From contig CAMDAD010000005.1 in assembly GCA_945888515.1 (NCBI GenBank), forward strand, positions 1-64,000: a stretch of 64,000 nucleotides of DNA. The letters are read 5' to 3'. Origin of the DNA: Akkermansia muciniphila. GTDB taxonomy: Bacteria > Verrucomicrobiota > Verrucomicrobiia > Verrucomicrobiales > Akkermansiaceae. The notes under the pieces are model-generated. The model was not told the origin of the DNA. It saw only the letters and a list, made by a program, of their open reading frames with translations, and ran no database searches. Below, one piece after another: positions 46,327 to 54,276 of this stretch; within the stretch, counting starts at the first letter, position 1, and every line of letters starts with the position of its first letter. The position numbers and the translations under genes were made by a program.

Positions 46327-47263
46327 TGCGCCCCGCCCTGCGACGTAAGGTTTTCCCCCCGGGCAGGTTGATGCTGTGAGTGGCGGGATCGGTGAGCAGT
46401 AAGCGGCATCGGTCTAACAGATCGCGTGAGATGTTAGCGACTTGCTGGTGATGCAGGAAATCGCGAAACACGAGATTTTGCAGCGCGTTGGGTAATGCTT
46501 GTAGGACAGGCACGTGCAGTCGACCTTGGGGGTCTAGGGCGCGGATTTGCTGGAGGGCCCATGTTTCTACATTTTCTTGATCCTGCTGCGATTCGATCTG
46601 TCGCAGCAAAGTGGGTGTCACGTCACGGCGGGCGACATCGCAGAGGAGGGGGAGAACTTCGTGACGGAGGCGGTTGCGGGTGGCGATGGGCTGGGAGTTA
46701 GTAGCATCCTCGCGCCAATCTTCGCCATGTTCCCGCAGCCAGTGACGCAGTTCCTCGCGGCGGGTGGAGAGAAGCGGGCGGATGACGAGAAGCGCGCGCC
46801 CCGCGATATTCATCGTTTGCTCGATTCGCATTCCTTTGCTTCCATGGGAGCCGCGTAAGAGATTCCAGAGAAGCGTCTCGGCCTGGTCATCGGCATGGTG
46901 GGCGAGCAGAAGACGCGGGCAGCGATGAACGCGGGATACTTGAGAAAAAAATTCGTATCGCAGATCGCGTGCGGTGGTCTCGAGAGAAGTGCCGCGTTGG
47001 GCGGCGATGGATGATACGGGAAGTCGCGTGCTTTCCCAAGTTAGCCCATGGCGAATGCACAGTCTCTCGACAAAACGGGCATCGTTTCGCGAGGCATGGC
47101 CGCGCAGTTGGTGATCGACGTGGCAGACGACGAGCTTGCGCAGGCCGGCGGCTACCAGAAGGTGGAGCAGCGCGACAGAGTCCGCGCCACCGGAGACTCC
47201 CACCAGATACTTCCGCTGTGGCGGGAGTCGTTCGATGAGTTCTTGTGAGGTGGGCAGGGACAC
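46298..47263 (-). CDS. tilS: tRNA(Ile)-lysidine synthase TilS
   Basis: A 321-residue PP-loop enzyme that puts lysidine at C34 of tRNA-Ile(CAU), allowing AUA reading. The ATP-binding motif is GVSGGADSVALLH at residues 22-34 (SGGxDS). Others are VVCHVDHQLRGHAS, LETTARDLRYEFF, LLLAHHADDQAETLLWNLLRGS and RPLLSTRREELRHWL, then EDATN and RNRLRHEVLPLL. It lacks part of the far C-terminal extension of E. coli TilS but this is common. ATG 47263. Confidence 0.94.
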   Translation of the reverse strand: MSLPTSQELIERLPPQRKYLVGVSGGADSVALLHLLVAAGLRKLVVCHVDHQLRGHASRNDARFVERLCIRHGLTWESTRLPVSSIAAQRGTSLETTARDLRYEFFSQVSRVHRCPRLLLAHHADDQAETLLWNLLRGSHGSKGMRIEQTMNIAGRALLVIRPLLSTRREELRHWLREHGEDWREDATNSQPIATRNRLRHEVLPLLCDVARRDVTPTLLRQIESQQDQENVETWALQQIRALDPQGRLHVPVLQALPNALQNLVFRDFLHHQQVANISRDLLDRCRLLLTDPATHSINLPGGKTLRRRAGRITCPPAPEA

Positions 47264-47354
47264 GCGGTCATTGTAGAAGGTCGACGCGGCTTGGCAATGC
47301 GGGACTGCGGGGATCTCGATTGCTTTTGTGCGCTGTGTCAGTCATGATCCAAGA

Positions 47355-47774
47355 ATGTCTGCCATGTTTATTCTTCATGAACGCTTAGCTCGTGGCTGCG
47401 TTGACTTGGGCGTGCACGGTATTTGTCGAGTATTACTCAAGGATCAGGCGCATTTTCCCTGGATCTTGCTGGTGCCGGAAGTGCCTCTTGAAGTGACGGA
47501 ATTGCACCACCTTTCGGCAGATTTGTATCGGCAGGTATGCGAGTCGATCCGCGAATTTTCCGCGGGCATGGCGCGATGGCCGGGGATCGAAAAAGTGAAT
47601 GTTGCCGCCATTGGAAATCAAGTGCCGCAACTGCACATTCACATCGTAGGTCGACACAGCGGCGATATCGCATGGCCAGGTGTGGTCTGGTCCTGCGCGG
47701 AAAAAAGAGCGTATGAACCTGCTGAGAGAGACAGGCACTGCGAGCGCATCCGCTCATGGATGGCAGTATCGTAA
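47355..47774 (+). CDS. HIT family protein
   Basis: A 139-residue histidine-triad protein. The family signature is QLHIHIVGRHSGD: the HxHxHxx triad reads Q-L-H-I-H-I-V, the first His being Gln as in many bacterial members that have PQLHVH. The run NVAAIGNQVPQLHIH, the following SGDIAWPGVVWS and the N-terminal HERLARGCVDLG are typical of this Ap4A-hydrolase-like subgroup. It probably hydrolyses or transfers nucleotides, exact substrate unknown. ATG 47355 begins at MSAMFILHERL; the longer frame starting at 47328 is not family-like. Confidence 0.85.
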   Translation: MSAMFILHERLARGCVDLGVHGICRVLLKDQAHFPWILLVPEVPLEVTELHHLSADLYRQVCESIREFSAGMARWPGIEKVNVAAIGNQVPQLHIHIVGRHSGDIAWPGVVWSCAEKRAYEPAERDRHCERIRSWMAVS

Positions 47775-48056
47775 AGTCGCGCAGCCTGCCCAGAGACACT
47801 CTCATGGCGCCCAGCGCATGGAGGGTGACATCAATCGGCCTTCGTTCCTCCCAATTTTCTTGAATTTAATTCATGTTTTTTTCTAGCGACAAATCTAGCG
47901 CGCGATGAGTGATTTTTATTTGAAGTGTGCGCAAGTTGTTGTAAACTCACATGTGCAAAAAAGTTGCAATATGCAGGATGTTGTTATTCGATCGCCCGGC
48001 ATGCCGCAGTCGGGGAGCAGTTTCTTGCAAGGTGAACCGTAATGTTTTGAGGAAAA

Positions 48057-48209
48057 ATGACTGACACAATAGAGACGAAACAGGTGACGAAGGTGGGGAC
48101 CCTTGACTGGGTGGCGAATCTGTCTCTCCCTTCGCTGAACGACAATCATTGGATCATGGGCGCGATTGTCACAGGGCTATTTCAATCCGTTATCCTTCCC
48201 GTCCGATGA
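48057..48209 (+). CDS. Small open frame (50 aa) at the head of the export operon
   Basis: ATG 48057 is preceded by GAGGAAAA, a good Shine-Dalgarno. The peptide starts MTDTIETKQVTKVGTLDW and has a hydrophobic C-terminal half, NHWIMGAIVTGLFQSVILPV. It has no Cys and no GG leader-cleavage motif. Its TGA overlaps the ATG of the next gene (ATGA), so translation is coupled. It may be a secreted-peptide precursor, an assembly factor or just a regulatory leader; the sequence alone cannot say. Because it is short, coding is supported mainly by the ribosome binding site and coupling. Confidence 0.55.
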   Translation: MTDTIETKQVTKVGTLDWVANLSLPSLNDNHWIMGAIVTGLFQSVILPVR

Positions 48210-48559
48210 AGCGATCAAAAGGACCATCGGGGAATTACATCGAACGTATTTACCGCGCTCTGGAGACGGTATCTCAGGAATCCACCTTGGATCCGCTGGC
48301 GAGGTGCGCACCGGCGCTGGACCAGCAGGGATTGCGTGTGAATTTGTATCGATACTCACTTTCAAAGGCTGTGTGGCAAGCTCATCTCGACTCGCCCGTG
48401 GTAGTGTGGAGCGAACCCGAAAAGCGCTTCCTGATGATTCTCCAAGCAGGAACATTCCGGGTGAGGATCATCACGCAGGGTGATGCCGTGGATCATGTGA
48501 CGACCGTGTCGCGCGCGGGCTTGGCGAAACGTCTCGGCTTGAGTAGTGTGAATCAATAA
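48206..48559 (+). CDS. Free-standing C39-like domain protein (117 aa)
   Basis: The sequence pattern (YIERIYRALETVSQESTL, LDQQGLRVNLYRYSLSKAVW, DSPVVVWSEPEKRFLMILQ, TFRVRIITQGDAVDHVTTVS, GLAKRLGL) parallels the N-terminal non-catalytic C39-like domain of HlyB: a short helical start, an 'L...GL.V' strand, then 'lPALVWREDGRHFIL' and 'yLIFD' strands. No catalytic Cys is at the expected place. In HlyB this domain is fused to the ABC protein; here it is a separate gene directly before an ABC gene that begins at its transmembrane part. I read this as a split domain. Initiation overlaps the preceding stop by 4 bp. Confidence 0.6.
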   Translation: MKRSKGPSGNYIERIYRALETVSQESTLDPLARCAPALDQQGLRVNLYRYSLSKAVWQAHLDSPVVVWSEPEKRFLMILQAGTFRVRIITQGDAVDHVTTVSRAGLAKRLGLSSVNQ

Positions 48560-48565
48560 CTGGAG

Positions 48566-50317
48566 GTGGCTCTGATCCATCCGAAGCTCATGGCGGAGTC
48601 TGCGAGCGCACAAACGGTCATGCGTGAAATGGGCGACACCGCTCAGCATGCGAGCGACTCACATACAGATCACTATCACATGCCGCCTTTTCGCCGTTTG
48701 CTCAAGATCCTGAGTCCGGAACGCCGCGAGATCCTTCTGTTGCTGGTATTCGCGTTTTTCTCCGGCATTCTCTATCTGGCTCTTCCTCTGGTGATTGACA
48801 CGGTGGTCACCAATCTAGCATTCGGTTCGCAAACCCAGCCTTACTTTCAGGCCTTGGTGGTGATTGGTCAATTGCTGGCTGCTTGTTTGTTGCTGCAGGC
48901 ACTGATCATCGGCTTCCAGTATTATGTGGCGGAGCTCATTCAGCGCCGCATCATTGTGCGCATTGCCGGGGACTTGTCATATCGCCTTCCGCGTGTGGCC
49001 GCGCGCGCCATTGACCACGTCCATGCGCCAGAACTAGTGAACCGTTTTCTGGATTCGGTGACCGTCCAAAAAAATACAGCGTTTTTCTTGCTTGATGGGA
49101 TTAATGTGATTCTTTCGACATTGATTGGTTTGATCTTGCTTGCGTTGTATCACCCCTACCTGATTGTATTTGTTGCGATTCTTATTTTTCTCATCGTAGC
49201 ATTTATATGGCCCTTCGGTCGGAGATCGGTGGACTCCTCAATTGCCGAGTCGCGTTGCAAGTATGATTTGGTCGGATGGTTTGAGCAGGTCGCTACTTAT
49301 CCATTCATGTTCAAAGGACGTGGTGGCTATGAAATGGCCTACCAGCGAACGAATGAACTGGCCGCGCAATACGTGCATGCACGCCGCTATCATTTCAAAC
49401 TGGTGCTGCGACAAATCTCCGGCTTGCTATTCGTTTCAGTCATCGCGAGCGTGGCACTCCTGATTCTGGGGGTTACCCTAGTCTTGCGGCAGGAACTGAC
49501 TCTGGGGCAACTAGTAGCAAGCGAACTGATCATGAGCAGTATCGTGGCTGCTGTGATCAAGTTGGGGAAAAAACTGGAAACATGGTATGATACCTTGGCG
49601 GCTACCGATAAGCTAGGCCACTTGTTGGATCTGGAGACTGAGTCTGAGGAGGGCGAGGTGATCACCACGCCGCACGACAGCAAGGGCATGAAAGTAGAGG
49701 CCATAGGAGTAAGCTTCGGGTATCACGAGGGGTATCCGATTTTCGCAAATCTCAGCTTCACTCTGGAGCCGGGCACACGCGCTTGCATCTGCGGGCCACA
49801 GGGTAGTGGTGTCAGCTCCTTGCTTGATCTGTGTTTTGCACTGCGTGATACGAACGATGGCTACCTCAGTTTTGACGGGCTGGACATGCGTTCCTGGCAT
49901 CTGGAGTCCTTGCGAAATTCGATGGAGCTGCTGCGCCGTGATGAGTTCGTATCCGGCACAGTGATGGAAAATCTCCGCCTCGGCCGCAGTGATATTACGG
50001 TCGATGAAATCCACACGGCTCTGAAAACGGTGGGCATGCTCGACGAATGCCTGCATCACTCCGATGGCCTAGATATGATGCTGCAAGTCGGCGGATCTCC
50101 TTTTTCCACACGTCAACGAGTTGCCTTGTTGATTGCGCGCTCGTTGGTGCAGAAGCCGCGCTTGCTGCTCATCGATGAAATTTTTGACGGTCTGGACACG
50201 CAAACGTTCCGCCTGCTGACCAGTGTGGTGTTCGATCCCAAGCGGCCCTGGACCGTGGTGGTGGCTACCCGCATGAGTGAGGTGCGCGATATGTGCCAAC
50301 AACGAATCGAGCTCTGA
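48566..50317 (+). CDS. ABC-type exporter, fused permease and degenerate ATPase (583 aa)
   Basis: A type I exporter-like half-transporter: an N-terminal polar stretch (1-38), six membrane helices (about 44-320), then a nucleotide-binding domain (about 365-583). The ATPase motifs are unusual. Walker A reads CGPQGSGVSSLLD (Val in place of the invariant Lys), the Q-loop region ELLRRDEFVSG lacks Gln, the signature region is GGSPFSTRQRVAL rather than LSGGQ, and the H-loop is VVATRMSEV (Thr for His). Walker B LLLIDEIFDGLD is intact. It lacks a fused C39 domain; the preceding gene appears to provide one. The start is uncertain: a GTG at 48566, a CTG at 48572 with the best spacing to GGAGG, or ATG 48590. 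Hydrolysis at this site is doubtful. Confidence 0.85.
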   Translation: MALIHPKLMAESASAQTVMREMGDTAQHASDSHTDHYHMPPFRRLLKILSPERREILLLLVFAFFSGILYLALPLVIDTVVTNLAFGSQTQPYFQALVVIGQLLAACLLLQALIIGFQYYVAELIQRRIIVRIAGDLSYRLPRVAARAIDHVHAPELVNRFLDSVTVQKNTAFFLLDGINVILSTLIGLILLALYHPYLIVFVAILIFLIVAFIWPFGRRSVDSSIAESRCKYDLVGWFEQVATYPFMFKGRGGYEMAYQRTNELAAQYVHARRYHFKLVLRQISGLLFVSVIASVALLILGVTLVLRQELTLGQLVASELIMSSIVAAVIKLGKKLETWYDTLAATDKLGHLLDLETESEEGEVITTPHDSKGMKVEAIGVSFGYHEGYPIFANLSFTLEPGTRACICGPQGSGVSSLLDLCFALRDTNDGYLSFDGLDMRSWHLESLRNSMELLRRDEFVSGTVMENLRLGRSDITVDEIHTALKTVGMLDECLHHSDGLDMMLQVGGSPFSTRQRVALLIARSLVQKPRLLLIDEIFDGLDTQTFRLLTSVVFDPKRPWTVVVATRMSEVRDMCQQRIEL

Positions 50318-50355
50318 AAATCGGAATACGAAACTGACTAACCATAGCCCTTTTT

Positions 50356-51663
50356 ATGAACTCCCCAGCATCTAACAAATTCAAATCAATAGAACGTTGC
50401 CGACTACCCGCGATTAATCTGACGGGCTCAAATCGCTTACCGCATTTGTTCAGTCGCGCGCTCATCATTGCCTTTTTGATACTGTTTGCCTTTGTGGCGC
50501 TCGCCCCCTGGCGTCAGTTCGTGCGCGGTTCAGGTCGCGTGATCGCCTATGATCCGCTGGAGCGGCGCATCAATGTCGAGGCCTTGGTGTCAGGTCGCGT
50601 CAGCAAACTTCACATCAATGAGGGGCAGAAAATCAAGCAGGGCGATCCCATTGCGGAAATCCAAGACAACGATCCGAATTTTCTCGAAAACCTCCGCGCT
50701 CAGCGGACGGCGGCGATGAATCGCATCGACCTAGTGAAAACCCGCGTCGAGGCACTAGAGTCGCAGATTGCTCAGCAGACTATGGCCAAGGAACAGGCTC
50801 TCGATGCCGCGCGCCAAAAAGTCAGTGCGGATAAAATCGCCGCAGAAACTGCTCTCCTCGACTTCACTCGAGTCGACAATCTCTTTCAAAAAGGCATCAG
50901 CTCGCGTCGTGAGTTTGAGGCTGCGATTCTTCGTCGCGACTCCACTGCGGCGAACTTGCTATCCGCCGAGGCGACTCTGAAACGTACGGACAATGAGTTC
51001 AATGCTCTCATCTCCTCGACCACGGCCTCGCGCCAATCCGCTCGCAGCGACATTGCCAAAGCGCAGGAAGAGTTGACGGGTTTGGAAATCCGCGTCAGTC
51101 AAAATATGCGGCAGGTGATCACCTCCCCACGCGATGGCATCGTGCTGCAAGTGCCTGTGACGGAGGGGAGCTACTTGAAACCTGGTGATCCGCTTTGCGT
51201 GGTGATTCCCAATACGGAAACGCGCTACGCTGAGGTGTGGGTGGACGGCAATGACGTGGCGCTGATCCGTGCGCGCAAGGAGGAAAATGGCGTGGTCACT
51301 CCGGGAAGCCCTGTGCGACTCGTGTTCGAGGGATGGCCGGCGATTCAGGCAATCGGTTGGCCACAACTCGCCGTGGGTTCCTTCGGCGGTGAGGTGATGT
51401 ATGTGGATGCTGCCACGGATGATGGCCAAGGCAGATTTCGGGTTCTCGTGGCACCGGAAGCGGACGTGGTGGACCGTGGCGATGGTCCGGTTTCTGTTCC
51501 TTGGCCGGATGGGGAGCGTTGGCTACGACAGGGAGTGCAGACGAATGCCTGGGTTCTACTGGATGAAGTACCGCTGTGGTTCGAGTTGTGGCGGCAGATG
51601 AACGGATTCCCTGCCATCGGCAAGGGGATGAAAGAGGAAACCGAGAAATTGAAAAAGAAATGA
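50356..51663 (+). CDS. HlyD-type periplasmic adaptor protein
   Basis: A 435-residue membrane-fusion protein. A single N-terminal membrane segment (ALIIAFLILFAFVALAPW, about 34-51) leads to a lipoyl half-motif (VEALVSGRVSKLHINEGQKIKQGDPIAEI), a long coiled-coil hairpin (about 105-255), a second lipoyl half (ITSPRDGIVLQVPVTEGSYLKPGDPLCVV), then beta-barrel and membrane-proximal parts, ending in a basic tail. Such adaptors link an inner-membrane ABC protein to a TolC channel, the two genes on either side. It follows the ABC gene by 38 bp and the TolC gene starts at its stop codon. Confidence 0.9.
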   Translation: MNSPASNKFKSIERCRLPAINLTGSNRLPHLFSRALIIAFLILFAFVALAPWRQFVRGSGRVIAYDPLERRINVEALVSGRVSKLHINEGQKIKQGDPIAEIQDNDPNFLENLRAQRTAAMNRIDLVKTRVEALESQIAQQTMAKEQALDAARQKVSADKIAAETALLDFTRVDNLFQKGISSRREFEAAILRRDSTAANLLSAEATLKRTDNEFNALISSTTASRQSARSDIAKAQEELTGLEIRVSQNMRQVITSPRDGIVLQVPVTEGSYLKPGDPLCVVIPNTETRYAEVWVDGNDVALIRARKEENGVVTPGSPVRLVFEGWPAIQAIGWPQLAVGSFGGEVMYVDAATDDGQGRFRVLVAPEADVVDRGDGPVSVPWPDGERWLRQGVQTNAWVLLDEVPLWFELWRQMNGFPAIGKGMKEETEKLKKK

Positions 51664-53084
51664 CCCGGCGTCGCCTTTCTCGTCTCAGCTGGCTCTGCTG
51701 TCTGTTGACACCATTCTCGCTTTACAGCGCTCCCTTGCAACTGGATGACGTGCTTTTGACCTTGCGCACCCAGTATCCTCCTCTGGTAGCCGCTTGGCTC
51801 CAACAGGATATAGCCAATGGCAAAATTCGTCAGGCGGACGGGGCCTTCGATCCGATGCTCATCGCCTCGCTGAATTTCCGCCCGCTCGATTATTATGAGG
51901 GCGCCAATATGAGCTTTCTCATCGATCAACCGCTGCTCTCCGGCGGCAGCGTCTACGCAGGCTATCGATTGAGCACGGGAACACTTCCGGACTACGATCG
52001 CAAAGACCGAACCTCTTCTTCCGGAGAGGGAGTTATGGGCGTGAGGATTCCGCTTCTGCGAGATCGGACCATCGATGCCCGTCGCGCCAACATGGGAAAA
52101 GCCGCTGTCGATCGGGAACTTGCGGATCCTCTCATCTTGCGGCAATATCTCACGTTCCACCGCGCGGCGCGCATCGCTTTTTACAACTGGATCGCCGCGG
52201 GGGAGCGATTGGAAATCGCTGAAAAGGTGTTAGGCATCGCCAAAAAGCGAGATGAATTTCTCAAAAAACAATCGGAGGAAGGTGCGATCGCGGCGATTGT
52301 TCTCGTCGATAATCGACGTTTGGTCGTCAGTCGTGAAATTGCGGTAATTCAAGCGTCTCGCCGGTTTCAAGCCGCCAGCATCGAGCTTTCCTTATTCCAC
52401 CGCGACCCACAAACTACCGAGCCGATTTTGCCGCTTCGCGCCCAGTTGCCGCAGGCATTCCCGCAGCCCCAGCCTGTCGATCAACTGCAATTTATTTCCG
52501 ATCGTGGTCGTGCCGCATTTCGTAGACCGGAAATTCGTGAAATGGATCTCTTGTTGCGCAAAGGAAGCATCGACAAGAGTCTCGCAAATAACAATTTGAA
52601 GCCGAACCTCGACTTGGCGATGGAGCTCAATCAAGCGATTGGTCATGATGTGCCCAAGGATATCGAGGATACCGAAATCATGGGATTGCTTCGTTTTTCT
52701 GTTCCTATCGGCAGAAATGAAGCCAAAGGCCGGCTCGAAGCCATCGATGCCAGTATCAAACAACTGCAGCAACGCCGGAAGTTTGCGAGTGAACAAATCA
52801 CAGCCGAATCGAACAATACCTACCAAGAACTAGCGGCTGCGCTGGAGGCCTTGGCTCAGAGCAAAGTCAACGTCGAACTGGCTCGTCAACTTGAAGTCGC
52901 GGAGAGCGAGCGCTTCGCCCAAGGAGCGACAGATTTACTCACGCTGCAGATCCGCGAGCAATCCACCTTTGACGCAGAGACACAAGAGATTGATGCGTTT
53001 CTGGCATTCTACCGAGCACTGGCCGATTATCAGGCGGCCGTCGCAGCCGATGCTCCCGCCTCACTGCTCAACACCGCCAAGTGA
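51660..53084 (+). CDS. TolC-family outer-membrane efflux/secretion channel
   Basis: A 474-residue protein with a signal peptide (about 1-24, LCCLLTPFSLYSA) and two outer-membrane-factor repeats. Features include LDDVLLTLRTQYPPLVAAWLQ near the N-terminus, DQPLLSGGSVYAGYRL and RIPLLRDRTIDARRA (strand regions), long helices around 150-280, and the second half with NNNLKPNLDLAMELNQ, FSVPIGRNEAKGRLEA and QLEVAESERFAQGATDLLTLQ. The last is the typical end of a helical barrel repeat. It starts with ATG at 51660, overlapping the hlyD-type stop (ATGA), which puts it in the same operon. Confidence 0.9.
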   Translation: MTRRRLSRLSWLCCLLTPFSLYSAPLQLDDVLLTLRTQYPPLVAAWLQQDIANGKIRQADGAFDPMLIASLNFRPLDYYEGANMSFLIDQPLLSGGSVYAGYRLSTGTLPDYDRKDRTSSSGEGVMGVRIPLLRDRTIDARRANMGKAAVDRELADPLILRQYLTFHRAARIAFYNWIAAGERLEIAEKVLGIAKKRDEFLKKQSEEGAIAAIVLVDNRRLVVSREIAVIQASRRFQAASIELSLFHRDPQTTEPILPLRAQLPQAFPQPQPVDQLQFISDRGRAAFRRPEIREMDLLLRKGSIDKSLANNNLKPNLDLAMELNQAIGHDVPKDIEDTEIMGLLRFSVPIGRNEAKGRLEAIDASIKQLQQRRKFASEQITAESNNTYQELAAALEALAQSKVNVELARQLEVAESERFAQGATDLLTLQIREQSTFDAETQEIDAFLAFYRALADYQAAVAADAPASLLNTAK

Positions 53085-53095
53085 ATCATTCGAGC

Positions 53096-53132
53096 AAAAA
53101 AATACATCTCCCATGACGAGCATGGGAGATGT
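53096..53132 (-). terminator. Rho-independent terminator of the beta-barrel gene
   Basis: ACATCTCCCATG (53104-53115) pairs perfectly over 12 bp with CATGGGAGATGT (53121-53132), loop of 5 nt. On the minus strand a T-rich run (ATTTTTTTG) follows. It is placed 30 bp past the stop of the gene ending at 53163 and would also face the TolC gene from the opposite side. Confidence 0.9.
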
Positions 53133-53162
53133 TGCTATGATGAAACTAATCCTCAAAATCTA

Positions 53163-53984
53163 TTAGAACGCGTAAGTCACGGAAACGCCGCCGTATACGT
53201 CATCACGTGTTTCGTTTACGTTGAGATTTTTACGTGTCTCAAGGCCGAAGTTGCATGCGATGTATGGCGTCACTGTAACCGAATCGGTGGCTTTGTAAGG
53301 AGCCGTCAGGGCCGTGCGAATGTGCGTGAGACCTTCTTCGTCGGAGCCATTGTTGGTGTAGTAATCAATGGCGTAGCCCATTTGCACGACAGGCACCAGT
53401 GAGAGCTTGTCATTGACTTCATAAGTGTAATCCACACCCGCCTCGAAATACCAGCCATCGATCTTGGTGTCGAACCAGCTTCCCAGGTAGAGGTTGAAAT
53501 CGCCAAAGCCTTTGACCATGGTAAGACCGACATCGAGGGCGTTTTTGACTTCAGCATCATAAATGCCACCGCCATTGGAAGCGCCGTCGATCTCACCGGA
53601 GAAAGTTTCGAAGAAATGGTAGTTGGTCACGACCAAGCCGAAGGTGGCGAAATCGTGCTCGTAACTCAGGGAGGCAACCAAGTCCATTTCGGAGTAATCC
53701 AGGTCACCACCACCACCGGAAATGTTGGTGTCAACGGTTTCTGTGTAGAGTGCTCCCAAGCCGAGAGTCAGCTTGTCAGCGAGCGGTGCCGAGAGGTTCA
53801 CACCACCCCAGAAGTTGTTGTTGGAGAACCAAAGACCACGGAAGTAGTAGGAGCTGTCGAAGCCGGCGCTCGCGCTGCCTGTGATCCATGGTTCGGTCGT
53901 TGCCGTCTGGGCGGATGCCATGCTGGACAACGCTGCAGTGCACGTGAGGATGCTTACGTTGGATAATCTCGATAGTGTTTTCAT
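53163..53984 (-). CDS. Outer-membrane beta-barrel protein (TorF/Gcw_chp-like, 273 aa)
   Basis: A signal peptide ending SMASAQ precedes a series of amphipathic strands: GSASAGFDSSYYFRGLWFSN, LTLGLGALYTETVD, DLDYSEMDLVASLSYEHDF, FGLVVTNYHFFET, FNLYLGSWFDTKIDGWYFEA and a final aromatic YGGVSVTYAF suited to barrel insertion. FDSSYYFRG resembles the Gcw_chp family of predicted outer-membrane barrels, whose function is unknown. It has its own strong terminator and a gene-free upstream region (53985-54276), so it is a single-gene unit. Confidence 0.85.
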   Translation of the reverse strand: MKTLSRLSNVSILTCTAALSSMASAQTATTEPWITGSASAGFDSSYYFRGLWFSNNNFWGGVNLSAPLADKLTLGLGALYTETVDTNISGGGGDLDYSEMDLVASLSYEHDFATFGLVVTNYHFFETFSGEIDGASNGGGIYDAEVKNALDVGLTMVKGFGDFNLYLGSWFDTKIDGWYFEAGVDYTYEVNDKLSLVPVVQMGYAIDYYTNNGSDEEGLTHIRTALTAPYKATDSVTVTPYIACNFGLETRKNLNVNETRDDVYGGVSVTYAF

Positions 53985-54276
53985 TAGTAGGGTGTTGTTT
54001 TTAGTTTGTGTTTATGGAACCAGACTGATCTGTAGTTAGGTTACAGCCTTCGATGATGAAAAAGCAGCCTTCGTGCCAACGTTGGGTTATTTTTTCCAAG
54101 ATCCCTTGCCAAAGGTCACAAAACAGCCTCGAATGCTAATATCTTGCTTCCATTCTCGGGTAAGAATTGACTCGCTGCGGGCAACGCTCTATCGCACTGG
54201 CGTATCAGTTGCGTGCAATCAGTCTGTTGATTTTTTCCCCGCAGCTCTCACTAAAAACACTACATACCTGATTTTC

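Noticed and set aside
47905-48042. A 45-codon plus frame before the export operon
   Set aside because: ATG lacks a ribosome binding site and the peptide shows no motif; probably part of the promoter region. Weaker than the 50-residue frame after it.
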